A stretch of 28,114 nucleotides of DNA, taken from a virus. Both the position numbers and the translations under genes were made by a program. Below are positions 19,833-28,064 of the stretch, piece after piece. Location: the IMG/VR virus record IMGVR_UViG_3300013100_000025, positions 1 to 28,114 of that record, one strand, 5' to 3'. The notes beneath the pieces are model-generated. The model did no database searches, was not told where the DNA came from, and was given only the letters and a program-made list of their open reading frames with translations. Numbering within the stretch: position 1 is the first letter of the stretch; every line of letters begins with the position of its first letter.

Positions 19833-20486
19833 ATGGGCTTTCGACTCCCCAACGGCGCCACGCTTGAAATCGCTTCTGCATTCGGCGCTGCCATTCCCGT
19901 CACGGCGCTGAGCAATGCCAACCCCGCCGTGGCGACCGCAGCAGCGCACGGCCTGGCTGATGGCGACATTATCGCTGTGACCTCGGGCTGGACTCGCTTG
20001 AATGATCGGGCCGCCCGCGTTGCGAACAGTCTGACCGGCACTTTTGCGCTGGAAGGCATCAACACCACCAACCTCCAACCGTACCCGGCGGGTTCCGGTG
20101 CTGGCTCCGTGCGCGAAGTCACCGGCTTTACCGAGATCTCGCAGATCACCGACTTGAACTCCAGCGGCGGCGATCAGCAGTTCCTCACCTTCGGGTTTCT
20201 GGCAGATGATGATGATCGCCAGCTTCCAACGACCAAGAACCCAATCAGTATGGCGGTCACTGTCGCCGACGATCCTGACCTGCCTTACGTGGCCATTGTC
20301 GAAGCGGCTGACGAAGACAAGCAGACCCGTGTGCTTCGCCTGAATCTGCCAGGCGGTAGCAGCATCGTTTACAACTGCTACGTGTCGATCACGTCGACCC
20401 CGGCGCTCAGCCGCAACAACCTGATGACTCGAGTCATCACTCTGTCGCTGGCTGGCCGCCCAACCCGTTACGCAGCGGCGGTGTAA
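19833..20486 (+). CDS. Major tail tube protein
   Basis: A 217-aa protein at the lambda V position, with the beta-rich composition of siphophage tail tubes: IPVTALSNANPAVATAAAHGLADGDIIAVTSGWTRLNDRAARV, then TEISQITDLNSSGGDQQFLTFGFLADDDDRQLPT and a C-terminal NLMTRVITLSLAGRPTRY. ATG 19833 has AGAGGAA about 8 nt upstream; frames extending upstream would cross the terminator gene. It forms the stacked hexamer rings of the tail. Confidence 0.82.
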   Translation: MGFRLPNGATLEIASAFGAAIPVTALSNANPAVATAAAHGLADGDIIAVTSGWTRLNDRAARVANSLTGTFALEGINTTNLQPYPAGSGAGSVREVTGFTEISQITDLNSSGGDQQFLTFGFLADDDDRQLPTTKNPISMAVTVADDPDLPYVAIVEAADEDKQTRVLRLNLPGGSSIVYNCYVSITSTPALSRNNLMTRVITLSLAGRPTRYAAAV

Positions 20487-20489
20487 CCC

Positions 20490-20873
20490 ATGGCCAAGAT
20501 TAAGATCTCCCAGAACCCGACCTTCAAGGCGAAGGTCGCGATTCCGCGCGTTGGTGCTGAGCCGGTCAGCGTTGAGTTTGAATTCAAGTACATGGACCGA
20601 CTGACCTTGGCCGCGCACTTCGATAAATGGAACGCCGCGCGCGACGAGCATGCCAAGAAGGTGCAGGAAGACGAACTGAACTGGCAGGAAGCTACCGGTG
20701 CCGAGATTTCGCTGCAGGTCGGCCAGCTCAAGGACATCATCGAGGGCTGGGGCTTCGACGAAAAACTGTCTGAAGAGTCCCTTACTGCGTTGGTTACCAC
20801 CTGCATTGGTGCGCCTCAAGCCGTTCTCACCGCCTACCAGGGCGCCTACCAGCCGGCCCGCCTGGGAAACTGA
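20490..20873 (+). CDS. Tail assembly chaperone G
   Basis: A 127-aa protein preceding the tape measure, in the place of lambda gpG: NPTFKAKVAIPRVGAEPVSVEFEFKYMDRLTLAAHF, then a helical C-terminal part. It ends GLY-ASN-stop at CTG GGA AAC TGA, where GGGAAAC is a slippery heptamer. A fraction of ribosomes would slip back one base and make the longer GT protein. The chaperones coat the tape measure during tail assembly and are absent from the finished tail. Confidence 0.85.
   Translation: MAKIKISQNPTFKAKVAIPRVGAEPVSVEFEFKYMDRLTLAAHFDKWNAARDEHAKKVQEDELNWQEATGAEISLQVGQLKDIIEGWGFDEKLSEESLTALVTTCIGAPQAVLTAYQGAYQPARLGN
20864..20870 (+). promoter_or_regulatory. -1 programmed frameshift slippery site GGGAAAC
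   Basis: G-GGA-AAC in frame 0 immediately before TGA 20871-20873. After a -1 slip reading continues CTG ACC GGC GCC into the frame that encodes the T domain without a stop. Lambda G/T uses GGGAAAG at the same place. Confidence 0.85.
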
Positions 20874-21184
20874 CCGGCGCCGCCCGCATCCTTTACGAGC
20901 CCGGGCCGTCCGAAGCTGATTTGGCGGCCTTCGGCATGACGCTCGCCGACATCCCTGAAGAAGAGTATGAGGTCTGGCCAGACAACTGGCCGGCCTTTCT
21001 GCTGTTCGAAGCGATGTCGACGCAATGGCGTGTAGGCATGGGCGGGGCTACCGGGCTGGACTACAACGCCCTGCCACCGGTGGCCTCAATGCTGGGCATG
21101 AAGCGGCGCGAAATCCCTGAAGTCTTCCACGACATTCGCGTTATGGAAGCAGAAGCCATGCTCGTGATGAGCGAATCGAAATAA
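20870..21184 (+). CDS. T domain of the GT tail chaperone (DUF1799), expressed by -1 frameshift
   Basis: The -1 frame from the slippery site gives 104 residues: KLTGAARILYEPGPSEADLAAFGM..., then EVWPDNWPAFLLFEAMSTQWRVGMGGATGLDYNAL, the DUF1799 signature found on tail chaperone extensions. It has no credible start of its own: the frame is open right back to the slippery site and no RBS is present. Fused to G it makes a protein of about 231 residues. The T part is expected to recruit tail tube subunits to the G-coated tape measure. Confidence 0.82.
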   Translation: MTGAARILYEPGPSEADLAAFGMTLADIPEEEYEVWPDNWPAFLLFEAMSTQWRVGMGGATGLDYNALPPVASMLGMKRREIPEVFHDIRVMEAEAMLVMSESK

Positions 21185-21194
21185 CGGAGCCCGC

Positions 21195-24161
21195 ATGACT
21201 TCTATTGCTGAACTCGGCATCAAGGTCGATTCGACCGATGCTGCGCAGGCGAGCTCCGACCTCGACAAGCTCACGGCGGCCGGCGACCGCGCAGAAAAGG
21301 CGGCTGAACGAGTAGCCAAAGGCACGAAAAAGGCTTCTGCCGCGATAAAAGAGCAGAAGGACGAGCTTGCCGAGTTGCTCGGCGAGATTGACCCCACTGT
21401 CAAAGCGCTGGGCCGGCTGGACGACCTTGAAACAAAGCTGGCAAAGCAGAAAAAGCTGGGCGCGCTCGATGCATCGACGTTCAGCGATTACCAGGCGAAG
21501 ATCGATCAGTCCCGGGCAAATCTGACCCGCTTTGACGACAGTCTGACCCGCACTGGCAACACCGCCAAACAGACAGCCGCGGCGCTGCGTGGCGTGCCTG
21601 CACAGTTCACTGATATTGCTGTGTCGCTGCAAGGCGGACAGGCCCCGCTGACTGTGCTGCTCCAGCAGGGCGGCCAGCTCAAAGATATGTTCGGCGGCAT
21701 CGCTCCGGCTGCGAAAGCGCTGGGCGGCTACGTGCTCGGGTTGGTCAACCCGTTTACTGTCGCTGCTGCGGCTGTTGGCGCGTTGACGCTGGCCTATTAC
21801 AAAGGCAGCCAAGAGGCCGACGAGTACAACAAGGCAATCATCTTCACCGGCAACTCCGCCGGAACAAGCGCTACTCAGCTGGCTTCCATGGCGCAGCAGG
21901 TGAGCGCAACGGTCGGCACCACTGGCGCCGCGGCCGATGTGCTGGCCAAGCTGGCAGGCAATGGCAAGATCGCCAGCGGCAGCTTCGAGGAGATCACATC
22001 GGCCGCACTGAAAATGGAAAAAGCCACCGGCAAATCCATTGATGAAACGGTCGCAGAGTTCGCGAAGATCGCCAAGGATCCGGTCGGAGCGGCCAAGGAG
22101 CTGAACGACCAGTACAATTTCCTCACTGCATCCGTGTACTCACAGATCGTCGCTCTGAAAGAGCAGGGCGATACGATCGGAGCGGCCAAGCTGCTAACCG
22201 ATACTTACGCCAACACCATTGAGGAGCGCACCGGGCAGGTCACTCAGAACCTCGGCCTGATCGAGAGCGCCTGGAACAAAATCAAGTCAGCGGCATCCGG
22301 TGCGCTTGACTCGGCAAAAGAAATTGGACGAATTCAGACTCTTGAGCAGCAAGCCGATGTCATTCGCCAAAGGCTTCAAACGAATCAGGGCCGCGGAGGT
22401 CGTGCGGCAGCCCTGGGGCTTGAAACGCGTGACACTGAGAAAGACCGTGGGGAACTGGCTTTCCTTGAGCTTCAAATCGATGCTGAGAAGTCGAGAACCA
22501 AGTTTGTCGGCGACCGAGTAAAGGTTGAAAGAGATGGGATTGACGCGGCTGCAAGGCTGAAATCAATCAGCGATTCCAACCTCACCAACGAGGAAAAACG
22601 CAACAAGCTGATCAAGGAGTACAAGCGGGACGTCGAGGCGCTGCGCAAGGCCAACCCGAACGACCCGTTGGTGCAGGAAGCGGTTGTCTCGAAGACAATC
22701 CAAAACATCAAGGATAAGAACAAGGATCCGAAAGCTGCGACATCGCCGGTAAACCTGACCGAGTTCAACGACTCGAAAAACCAGCTCTCGCTGATCCTCG
22801 GTGAATATAAAAGCGCCCAGAAGGAACTGGAAGCCGCGCAGAAGGCTGGGCTGGTCACGCAGGAAGACTACCTGCTCAAGCGCCAGGCGCTGATCGGCAA
22901 TGAGCGCGACGAAGTAACCGCCGCCTATCAGGCCGAGATCAGTTCGTTGGAGGCTGCGAAGGGCAAGGCCAGCACGTCGGCCGCGCAGCGTATTCAGCTC
23001 GACCAAAAGATCGCCGATGCCAGGGCCAACATGGTCAAGGCTCAGAAGGAAGCCGACAGTGAGCTCGAAGTCATCGCGACGAACGAGCAGGGCCGGCTCG
23101 CCAAGCAGGCGCAGGCGATCAAGGTCTACACCGATGCCCTCGACCAGCAGAACGTCGCCCTGCGGCGCGCTGGCGGTCGTGCAGCGGATGGTGTCGGCCG
23201 TGGCGACCGCGAGAACGCCATCAATGGCGAACTGAACGGCATTGCTGATCGAGCCAACCAGCAGCGTCTGGATCTGGCGCGGGACCGGGCCGACAAGGCG
23301 CGCAAAATGAGCGCCGAGGAGTACCAGGCCAAGCTGGACGCGATTAACAGAAGCGAGAAGGACCTGAGCGAAACAGTGCTCAGCAACTACGAGCAGATGT
23401 CGGCCGCGCAGAGTGATTGGCGTAACGGCGCAACTTCGGCGTTCAGCAACTACCTGGAAAGTGCCCGCAACATCGCAGGTCAGACGCGAGATCTGTTCAC
23501 CAACGCTTTCAGCTCAATGGAAGACGCGGTCGTCAACTTCGCAATCTCCGGCAAGGGGTCGTTTTCGGACTTCACCAAGTCGATCTTGGCGGACATGGCG
23601 CGGATTGCTACCCGGCAGGCCAGTTCTGCGCTGCTGAGCAGTCTGGTCGGTGCGGGTGCGAGCTACTTCGGTGGCGGCGGCACGGCGGCCTCGGCGGGTT
23701 CTACTGCCGCCGGCTATAGCGGTGATTTGTCGGGCTTCACGCCGGGCAGCATCCAAGCCAAAGGCGGTGCATGGTCTGGCGGCGTGCAGATGTTCGCGAA
23801 TGGCGCGGCGTTCACCAACTCGGTTGTGAGCAAGCCGACAGCCTTCGGCATGGCGGGCGGTCAGACGGGCGTCATGGGCGAGGCGGGGCCGGAGGCGATC
23901 ATGCCTTTGACTCGCACCGCTGGCGGTCAACTTGGCGTTCGCGCAATCAGCGGCGGCGGGAGCGGTGGTGGCAACGTTTACAACTTCCCCGTCGCTGTAT
24001 CGGTGCAAACACAGGATGGTGGCGGTGCCGCCAGCACGGAAGACACCACGCAGCTGGGCAAGGGAATTCAGCAAGCTGCGAAAGCCGAAGCTGAGACCGC
24101 AATTGCCCGTGCCCTGCAGCCGGGCGGCTCGATTTGGCGCCTTACAAATGGGAGAGGCTGA
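21195..24161 (+). CDS. Tape measure protein (lambda gpH-like)
   Basis: A 988-aa tape measure that sets tail length. The N-terminal 110 residues are charged coiled coil. Residues about 133-168 (PAQFTDIAVSLQGGQAPLTVLLQQGGQLKDMFGG) are the signature of the lambda tape-measure N-terminal family, followed by a hydrophobic stretch (about 170-200). Long helical repeats fill 380-770. Near the C-terminus FSDFTKSILADMARIATRQASSALLSSL (about 790-817) and the Gly-rich GMAGGQTGVMGEAGPEAIMPLTR segment are also lambda H-type. The start has CGGAG 5 nt upstream. It ends by overlapping gene M (TGATG). Confidence 0.93.
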   Translation: MTSIAELGIKVDSTDAAQASSDLDKLTAAGDRAEKAAERVAKGTKKASAAIKEQKDELAELLGEIDPTVKALGRLDDLETKLAKQKKLGALDASTFSDYQAKIDQSRANLTRFDDSLTRTGNTAKQTAAALRGVPAQFTDIAVSLQGGQAPLTVLLQQGGQLKDMFGGIAPAAKALGGYVLGLVNPFTVAAAAVGALTLAYYKGSQEADEYNKAIIFTGNSAGTSATQLASMAQQVSATVGTTGAAADVLAKLAGNGKIASGSFEEITSAALKMEKATGKSIDETVAEFAKIAKDPVGAAKELNDQYNFLTASVYSQIVALKEQGDTIGAAKLLTDTYANTIEERTGQVTQNLGLIESAWNKIKSAASGALDSAKEIGRIQTLEQQADVIRQRLQTNQGRGGRAAALGLETRDTEKDRGELAFLELQIDAEKSRTKFVGDRVKVERDGIDAAARLKSISDSNLTNEEKRNKLIKEYKRDVEALRKANPNDPLVQEAVVSKTIQNIKDKNKDPKAATSPVNLTEFNDSKNQLSLILGEYKSAQKELEAAQKAGLVTQEDYLLKRQALIGNERDEVTAAYQAEISSLEAAKGKASTSAAQRIQLDQKIADARANMVKAQKEADSELEVIATNEQGRLAKQAQAIKVYTDALDQQNVALRRAGGRAADGVGRGDRENAINGELNGIADRANQQRLDLARDRADKARKMSAEEYQAKLDAINRSEKDLSETVLSNYEQMSAAQSDWRNGATSAFSNYLESARNIAGQTRDLFTNAFSSMEDAVVNFAISGKGSFSDFTKSILADMARIATRQASSALLSSLVGAGASYFGGGGTAASAGSTAAGYSGDLSGFTPGSIQAKGGAWSGGVQMFANGAAFTNSVVSKPTAFGMAGGQTGVMGEAGPEAIMPLTRTAGGQLGVRAISGGGSGGGNVYNFPVAVSVQTQDGGGAASTEDTTQLGKGIQQAAKAEAETAIARALQPGGSIWRLTNGRG

Positions 24162-24499
24162 TGGCCATTGAGAAATTCACCTGGCCGACCCAGCACGGTG
24201 ACTCGCCAGAGATCACCTACCGGGTCCGCACCGCGAAGTTCGGAGACGGCTACAAGCAGGAAGTCGGGGACGGGCCGAACAACAAGGAAGACGCTTATCC
24301 GATCACCTACAGCGGCCCGCAGGCCAAAGTGCTGGAGATCATGGCTTTCCTCGACCGGCACGCCGGGGCAAAAGCGTTCATTTGGACGACACCTCTGGGC
24401 CAGCTCGGCCTGTTCACCTGCAAGAACCCCGTGCCCACTCCGGTGGGCGGCGGCGTTTTCAAACTCACCGCCACGTTCGAGCGTGCATTCCATCCATAA
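24161..24499 (+). CDS. Minor tail protein M
   Basis: A 112-aa phage minor tail protein (lambda gpM family): VRTAKFGDGYKQEVGDGPNNKED, VLEIMAFLDRHAGAKAFIWTTPLGQLGLFTC and VFKLTATFERAF. ATG 24161 overlaps the tape-measure stop and has GGGAGAGG upstream. It acts in tail-tip assembly, in lambda order H-M-L-K-I-J. Confidence 0.9.
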   Translation: MAIEKFTWPTQHGDSPEITYRVRTAKFGDGYKQEVGDGPNNKEDAYPITYSGPQAKVLEIMAFLDRHAGAKAFIWTTPLGQLGLFTCKNPVPTPVGGGVFKLTATFERAFHP

Positions 24500-24508
24500 G
24501 GGGCAATC

Positions 24509-25258
24509 ATGCCGCTGATCAGTGACATCCAGGTGCTTGAGCCTGGCAGCGAAGTGCTGCTCTTTGAATTGGACGGCACGGACTACGGTGCGGACGTGCT
24601 GCGCTTCCATGGACACGCAATTCCGCACACGGCGGCCGAGCTGATCGCCGCCGGCGACAACGCAGATCAGTTGCCGGCGAAGGCCATCTACTGGCAGGGC
24701 AACGAGTACAGCGCCTGGCCGATGCAGATCGACGGCATCGAGGCGAACGGGGACGGCACGGCGGTTCGGCCCACGCTGTCGGTCGGCAACGTCAATGGGC
24801 GCATCACCGCGCTCTGCCTGGCGTTCGAGGATCTGCTCGAGTTCAAGCTGACGATGCGCCACACGCTGGGCACCTACCTGGACGCGGCGAACTTCCCGGC
24901 CGGCAATCCGACGGCAGATCCAACCCAAGAGACGATCGAGGTCTGGTACATCGACCAGAAAACGAATGAGGACGGGGAAAACGTCAGTTGGGAGCTTGCC
25001 AGCCCGGGCGACGTCGGCAACGAGTCCATCGGCCGGCAGGCCACGACTCTGTGCCACTGGTGCCTCACGGGCGGATACCGCGGGCCAAACTGCGGCTACA
25101 CCGGCCCGTACGTGACCAAGGATGGCGTCGTTACCGATAACCCCGAGCTGGACGAGTGTGACGCTACGCTGGGCAAGGGTTGCATCCCACGGTTTGGCGA
25201 AGGCAACCCGCTGCCGTTTGGTGGCTTCCCGGCCGTTTCCCTGATCGCACGGAGCTGA
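24509..25258 (+). CDS. Minor tail protein L with Fe-S-type cysteines
   Basis: A 249-aa lambda gpL homologue. The C-terminal domain has Cys182, Cys185, Cys195, Cys217 and Cys225 (LCHWC, GPNCGY, DECDATLGKGC), the set that in lambda gpL holds a [4Fe-4S] cluster. The N-terminal part (DIQVLEPGSEVLLFELDGTDYGADVLRFHGH) is the beta-sandwich tail-tip domain. ATG 24509 has AGGGG 5-6 nt upstream. Confidence 0.9.
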   Translation: MPLISDIQVLEPGSEVLLFELDGTDYGADVLRFHGHAIPHTAAELIAAGDNADQLPAKAIYWQGNEYSAWPMQIDGIEANGDGTAVRPTLSVGNVNGRITALCLAFEDLLEFKLTMRHTLGTYLDAANFPAGNPTADPTQETIEVWYIDQKTNEDGENVSWELASPGDVGNESIGRQATTLCHWCLTGGYRGPNCGYTGPYVTKDGVVTDNPELDECDATLGKGCIPRFGEGNPLPFGGFPAVSLIARS

Positions 25259-25259
25259 C

Positions 25260-26015
25260 ATGCGTAAACACATTTTGAACGCGATCCAGGCGCACGCGGC
25301 TGCCGAGTACCCGAAAGAGTGCTGCGGGCTGCTGCTGGCAGTGGGCCGCAAGCAGCAATACTACCCCTGCCGCAATATTTCAACCGAGCCAAATGAGGAA
25401 TTCCGCATCGACCCGGAGGAATACGCAGCGGCGGAGGATATTGGCGAAGTGATCGGCGTGGTGCATTCGCATCCAGACGCCACCAGCAGGCCGTCATCGT
25501 GCGACCTGGCCATGTGCGAGGCGACGGCCATGCCGTGGCATATCCTGAGCTGGCCAGAGGGTGACTTGCGGACGGTGGTGCCCACGGGCGAGACGCCGCT
25601 GCTGAAGCGCCCGTTCGTCCACGGCTCCTGGGACTGCTGGCAGGTCTGCGCCGATTGGTACAAACGCGAGTGGGGGCTGGAGTTCGAAGCCTTCAAACGC
25701 GCCGACGGCTGGTGGGAGAGCAAGGACAACACCAGCCTGTACGAGGCAAATTACGAGGCTGCCGGCTTCTACCGGGTCGACCAGCCTCAGCGCGGCGACA
25801 TGATCGTGATGGAAGTGGGGCGCACGGTTTATCCGAACCATGCCGGGATCTTTCTCGGCGCCGATCCCGCGTTGCCCGGCGAGGACGCCGTGACGTTTGG
25901 TTCTGGGCCATTCCTGCTGCACCACCTGTACGGCCGGCCTTCCGAGGTTATCGTTTTCGGTGGGCCGTGGCTTGACCGCACGCGACTGGTGCTACGTCAC
26001 TGTCGATCTCGGTGA
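25260..26015 (+). CDS. Tail tip protein K: JAMM/MPN metalloprotease plus NlpC/P60
   Basis: A 251-aa lambda gpK homologue with two domains. The JAMM domain has Glu20 and the motif HSHPDATSRPSSCD (His69, His71, Ser79 or Ser80, Asp82). The NlpC/P60 domain has Cys126 in SWDCWQVCADWY and His194 in YPNHAGIFLG. In lambda-type phages K takes part in tail-tip assembly and may open peptidoglycan at entry. Both active sites look intact. GGAGCTGAC precedes ATG 25260. Confidence 0.92.
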   Translation: MRKHILNAIQAHAAAEYPKECCGLLLAVGRKQQYYPCRNISTEPNEEFRIDPEEYAAAEDIGEVIGVVHSHPDATSRPSSCDLAMCEATAMPWHILSWPEGDLRTVVPTGETPLLKRPFVHGSWDCWQVCADWYKREWGLEFEAFKRADGWWESKDNTSLYEANYEAAGFYRVDQPQRGDMIVMEVGRTVYPNHAGIFLGADPALPGEDAVTFGSGPFLLHHLYGRPSEVIVFGGPWLDRTRLVLRHCRSR

Positions 26016-26020
26016 TAAGG

Positions 26021-26026
26021 TATAAA
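26021..26026 (+). promoter_or_regulatory. Possible moron promoter -10
   Basis: TATAAA lies 23 bp upstream of the first moron start, in the loop/arm of a small inverted repeat (AAGGT ... ACCTT, 26017-26030). The -35 region is poor, so this is weak. A private promoter is expected for genes expressed in the lysogen. Confidence 0.35.
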
Positions 26027-26048
26027 CCTTTTCACAGGAGTGGCATGG

Positions 26049-26942
26049 ATGAGCAAAAACGCAAGCTCGCTGTCTGCAGCTTTATGGGCTGGAATGGTAT
26101 TCGCGCCTTTTGTTAATGCCGAATGGGTTAAGTCAGAAGTAAAAGACGAGATGCGCGGAAGCGTTACGATGGCTTTCAGCCAAACAGCAAAGCCTATGAA
26201 TGGCGGTGGGCCCAACGCTACCTTGATGGTACTGGACAAAAAAGATGGAAAGCCTGGCGTGGTTTTGCATCTAGAAGACGGTAAGGTCAAAGGCTGTCCT
26301 AAACCAGACGAATCGCTTTGTAGTGCAAGTATCAAATTTGATGACGGCAAGGTTCGAGAAGAACTTTTTGCATCCGATGATGGACGACAGTTGATACCGA
26401 CACAGGTTGTGGCTTTCGCCGGCTCCGTTGCCAGAGCCAAACAAATTTTTGTCGAATTGAACGTGAGTGGAATAGGTACCCGCCAATACAAATTTGATTC
26501 GGGCGCACTTGATCTATCCATAGATGAAGGGCAACCGCTGTCTCTGCTTGGGTATCAGCTTGGTAAAAGATATCCAGATGTTGGGCCGCCTTTGCAAAAG
26601 GCAAAGGGTGAGGGGTTAGATGTTTGCTACGAAGGGGATAACTTGCCTGGCGTTCTTGGCGCGGAAAAAATGCAAAAGAGCACGCTGTGCTTTTTTGATG
26701 GCTTATTTTATAGCGCGGTCGTCATTCCTGGAACGAAGGCAGGCTACAATTCTGGAGTCAAGTATCTAACATCGGTTTTTGGAAAGCCTGATCCAGATGG
26801 AATTTATCCTTCCTGGCCAAATAGGGGCGGTAAGCTTCTCGATACGGATACTCGGAGAGCGTCCTATTTTTCGATTGGCAAAAAATCGTATTCGGAACCA
26901 TTTATCATAGCGGACGAGATAATCAGCCCCTTTGTTCCATGA
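26049..26942 (+). CDS. Secreted protein of unknown function (tail-region moron)
   Basis: A 297-aa protein. Residues 1-24 form a signal peptide ending FAPFVNA before EWVKSEV. The mature part is about 270 residues, beta-rich and soluble, with several Cys (GCPKPDESLCSA, DVCYEGD, TLCFF) that could form disulphides in the periplasm. ATG 26049 has AGGAG 8 nt upstream; GTG 26040 lies on the RBS itself. Codon use is clearly AT-richer than K and I. It interrupts the K-I order of lambda, together with the lipoprotein gene after it, and is not a known tail component. Lysogenic conversion is inferred; no family was recognised. Confidence 0.8.
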   Translation: MSKNASSLSAALWAGMVFAPFVNAEWVKSEVKDEMRGSVTMAFSQTAKPMNGGGPNATLMVLDKKDGKPGVVLHLEDGKVKGCPKPDESLCSASIKFDDGKVREELFASDDGRQLIPTQVVAFAGSVARAKQIFVELNVSGIGTRQYKFDSGALDLSIDEGQPLSLLGYQLGKRYPDVGPPLQKAKGEGLDVCYEGDNLPGVLGAEKMQKSTLCFFDGLFYSAVVIPGTKAGYNSGVKYLTSVFGKPDPDGIYPSWPNRGGKLLDTDTRRASYFSIGKKSYSEPFIIADEIISPFVP

Positions 26943-26974
26943 TGCGTGAATAGGCTTGCCTCAAGGAGAGGACT

Positions 26975-27373
26975 TTGAAGTTCATATCTACCGTTATCGC
27001 TTTATTGTTGCTGACCGCTTGTGCCACCACGCCAATCCCTTCAGGAAAGGCGGATCCTGTACCGAGCTCGCGACTGTTCGCATATCAGAACCCTGCTGCC
27101 GATGGCGCTGTATTGATCGTTACCCGTGATTCCGGCTTTGTCGGTGGCGGCTGCAATACCTCCGTGAGCATCGACGGGCGAAAAGCTGCCGAGATTGGTG
27201 CTGGCGAAACCGCAAAGTTTTACGTTGCATCCGGTGAGCACATCGTCGGCGCGTCATCATGCGGCAGCGGGTTGAAAGAGCGCGAAGCCAACATAAAGGC
27301 TGGTGCCACCAAGAAATTCAGGATATCCATCGACTCATCAATGAGTATGGATTTATCACCCACGATGCAATGA
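26975..27373 (+). CDS. Outer-membrane lipoprotein (tail-region moron)
   Basis: A 132-aa lipoprotein. MKFISTVIALLLLTAC ends in a lipobox LTAC (Cys16); residue +2 is Ala, so outer-membrane sorting is expected. The mature part is small and beta-rich (VLIVTRDSGFVGGGCNTSVSIDGRKAAEIGAGETAKFYVASGEHIVG) with a Cys pair. The start is TTG 26975, with AAGGAG 6 nt upstream. It follows the secreted protein by 32 bp and is closed by a terminator. Lysogen-expressed lipoproteins of other phages (for example T5 Llp) mask the phage receptor; that role here is a hypothesis. Confidence 0.82.
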   Translation: MKFISTVIALLLLTACATTPIPSGKADPVPSSRLFAYQNPAADGAVLIVTRDSGFVGGGCNTSVSIDGRKAAEIGAGETAKFYVASGEHIVGASSCGSGLKEREANIKAGATKKFRISIDSSMSMDLSPTMQ

Positions 27374-27374
27374 C

Positions 27375-27399
27375 AAAGCCGCCTACGGGCGGTTTTTTT
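27375..27399 (+). terminator. Terminator closing the moron cassette
   Basis: AAAGCCGCC / GGCGGTTTTT with a TACG loop and seven T residues, a strong rho-independent terminator. It lies directly before the RBS of gene I. Its 3' arm, T run and following RBS are nearly repeated at 28037-28070. Confidence 0.88.
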
Positions 27400-27415
27400 A
27401 TGACCGGAGAAAGCT

Positions 27416-28006
27416 GTGGCAGCGACGGCAAGTAACAACCCAGCCATGACAACCATTCTTCTTTCAGGCCCGCTTATTAAGCTGTTTGGTCGTGTCCATC
27501 AGCGCGAGCTTGGCAGCAAGTCCGTTGGCGAGGCATTCAAGGCGTTAAAGTGCACCATCGAAGGATTCGAAGGCGCTATTAAAGATCTTGAGCGCAAAGG
27601 GATGCGTTTTGCGATTTTCAGAAACCGGAAAAACGTGGCTGAAAAAGACTTCGGCCTCGGCGGTACCCAAGAGATTCGTATCGTCCCCGTCATTTCCGGT
27701 AGCAAGCGAGCAGGCCTTCTTCAAACGATCATTGGCGCAGTTCTGGTCGTGGCCGGCTCGTACTTCGGCCAGCCCTGGGCTGTGCAGTTGGGTGCTGGAC
27801 TGGTGGCTGGTGGTGTGATTCAGATGCTCAGCCCTCAAGCGAAGGGCCTCAAGCAAAGCGCCTCCCCCGAAAACGCCCCGTCCTACGCCTTCGGCAGTGC
27901 CAAGAACACCACGGCCAGCGGCAACCCGGTGCCGATCTGCATCGGCGAACGCCGGTGGGGCGGGATGATCATCTCGGCCTCGATCCTGGCCGAAGACAAA
28001 GTGTAA
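27416..28006 (+). CDS. Tail assembly protein I
   Basis: A 196-aa lambda gpI homologue: SVGEAFKALKCTIEGFEGAIKDLERKGMRFAIFR (ubiquitin-like N-terminal domain), then a Gly/hydrophobic stretch with two TM-like segments (about 100-138, LLQTIIGAVLVVAGSYFG and AVQLGAGLVAGGVIQML), and a C-terminal NPVPICIGERRWGGMIISA. The start is GTG 27416 with GGAGA 5 nt upstream; an in-frame ATG at 27446 lacks an RBS. It acts in tail-tip assembly with J, K and L. Confidence 0.88.
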   Translation: MAATASNNPAMTTILLSGPLIKLFGRVHQRELGSKSVGEAFKALKCTIEGFEGAIKDLERKGMRFAIFRNRKNVAEKDFGLGGTQEIRIVPVISGSKRAGLLQTIIGAVLVVAGSYFGQPWAVQLGAGLVAGGVIQMLSPQAKGLKQSASPENAPSYAFGSAKNTTASGNPVPICIGERRWGGMIISASILAEDKV

Positions 28007-28024
28007 GCAGGACAGCAACACACC

Positions 28025-28048
28025 AACCGCCCGCGAGGCGGTTTTTTT
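28025..28048 (+). terminator. Terminator between I and J
   Basis: AACCGCC (28025-28031) / GGCGGTT (28037-28043) with a 5-nt loop and seven T residues. As in the moron terminator, the T run is followed at once by the RBS of the next gene. A strong terminator inside the late operon implies antitermination. Confidence 0.85.
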
Positions 28049-28064
28049 ATGCCTGGAGGAAAGC

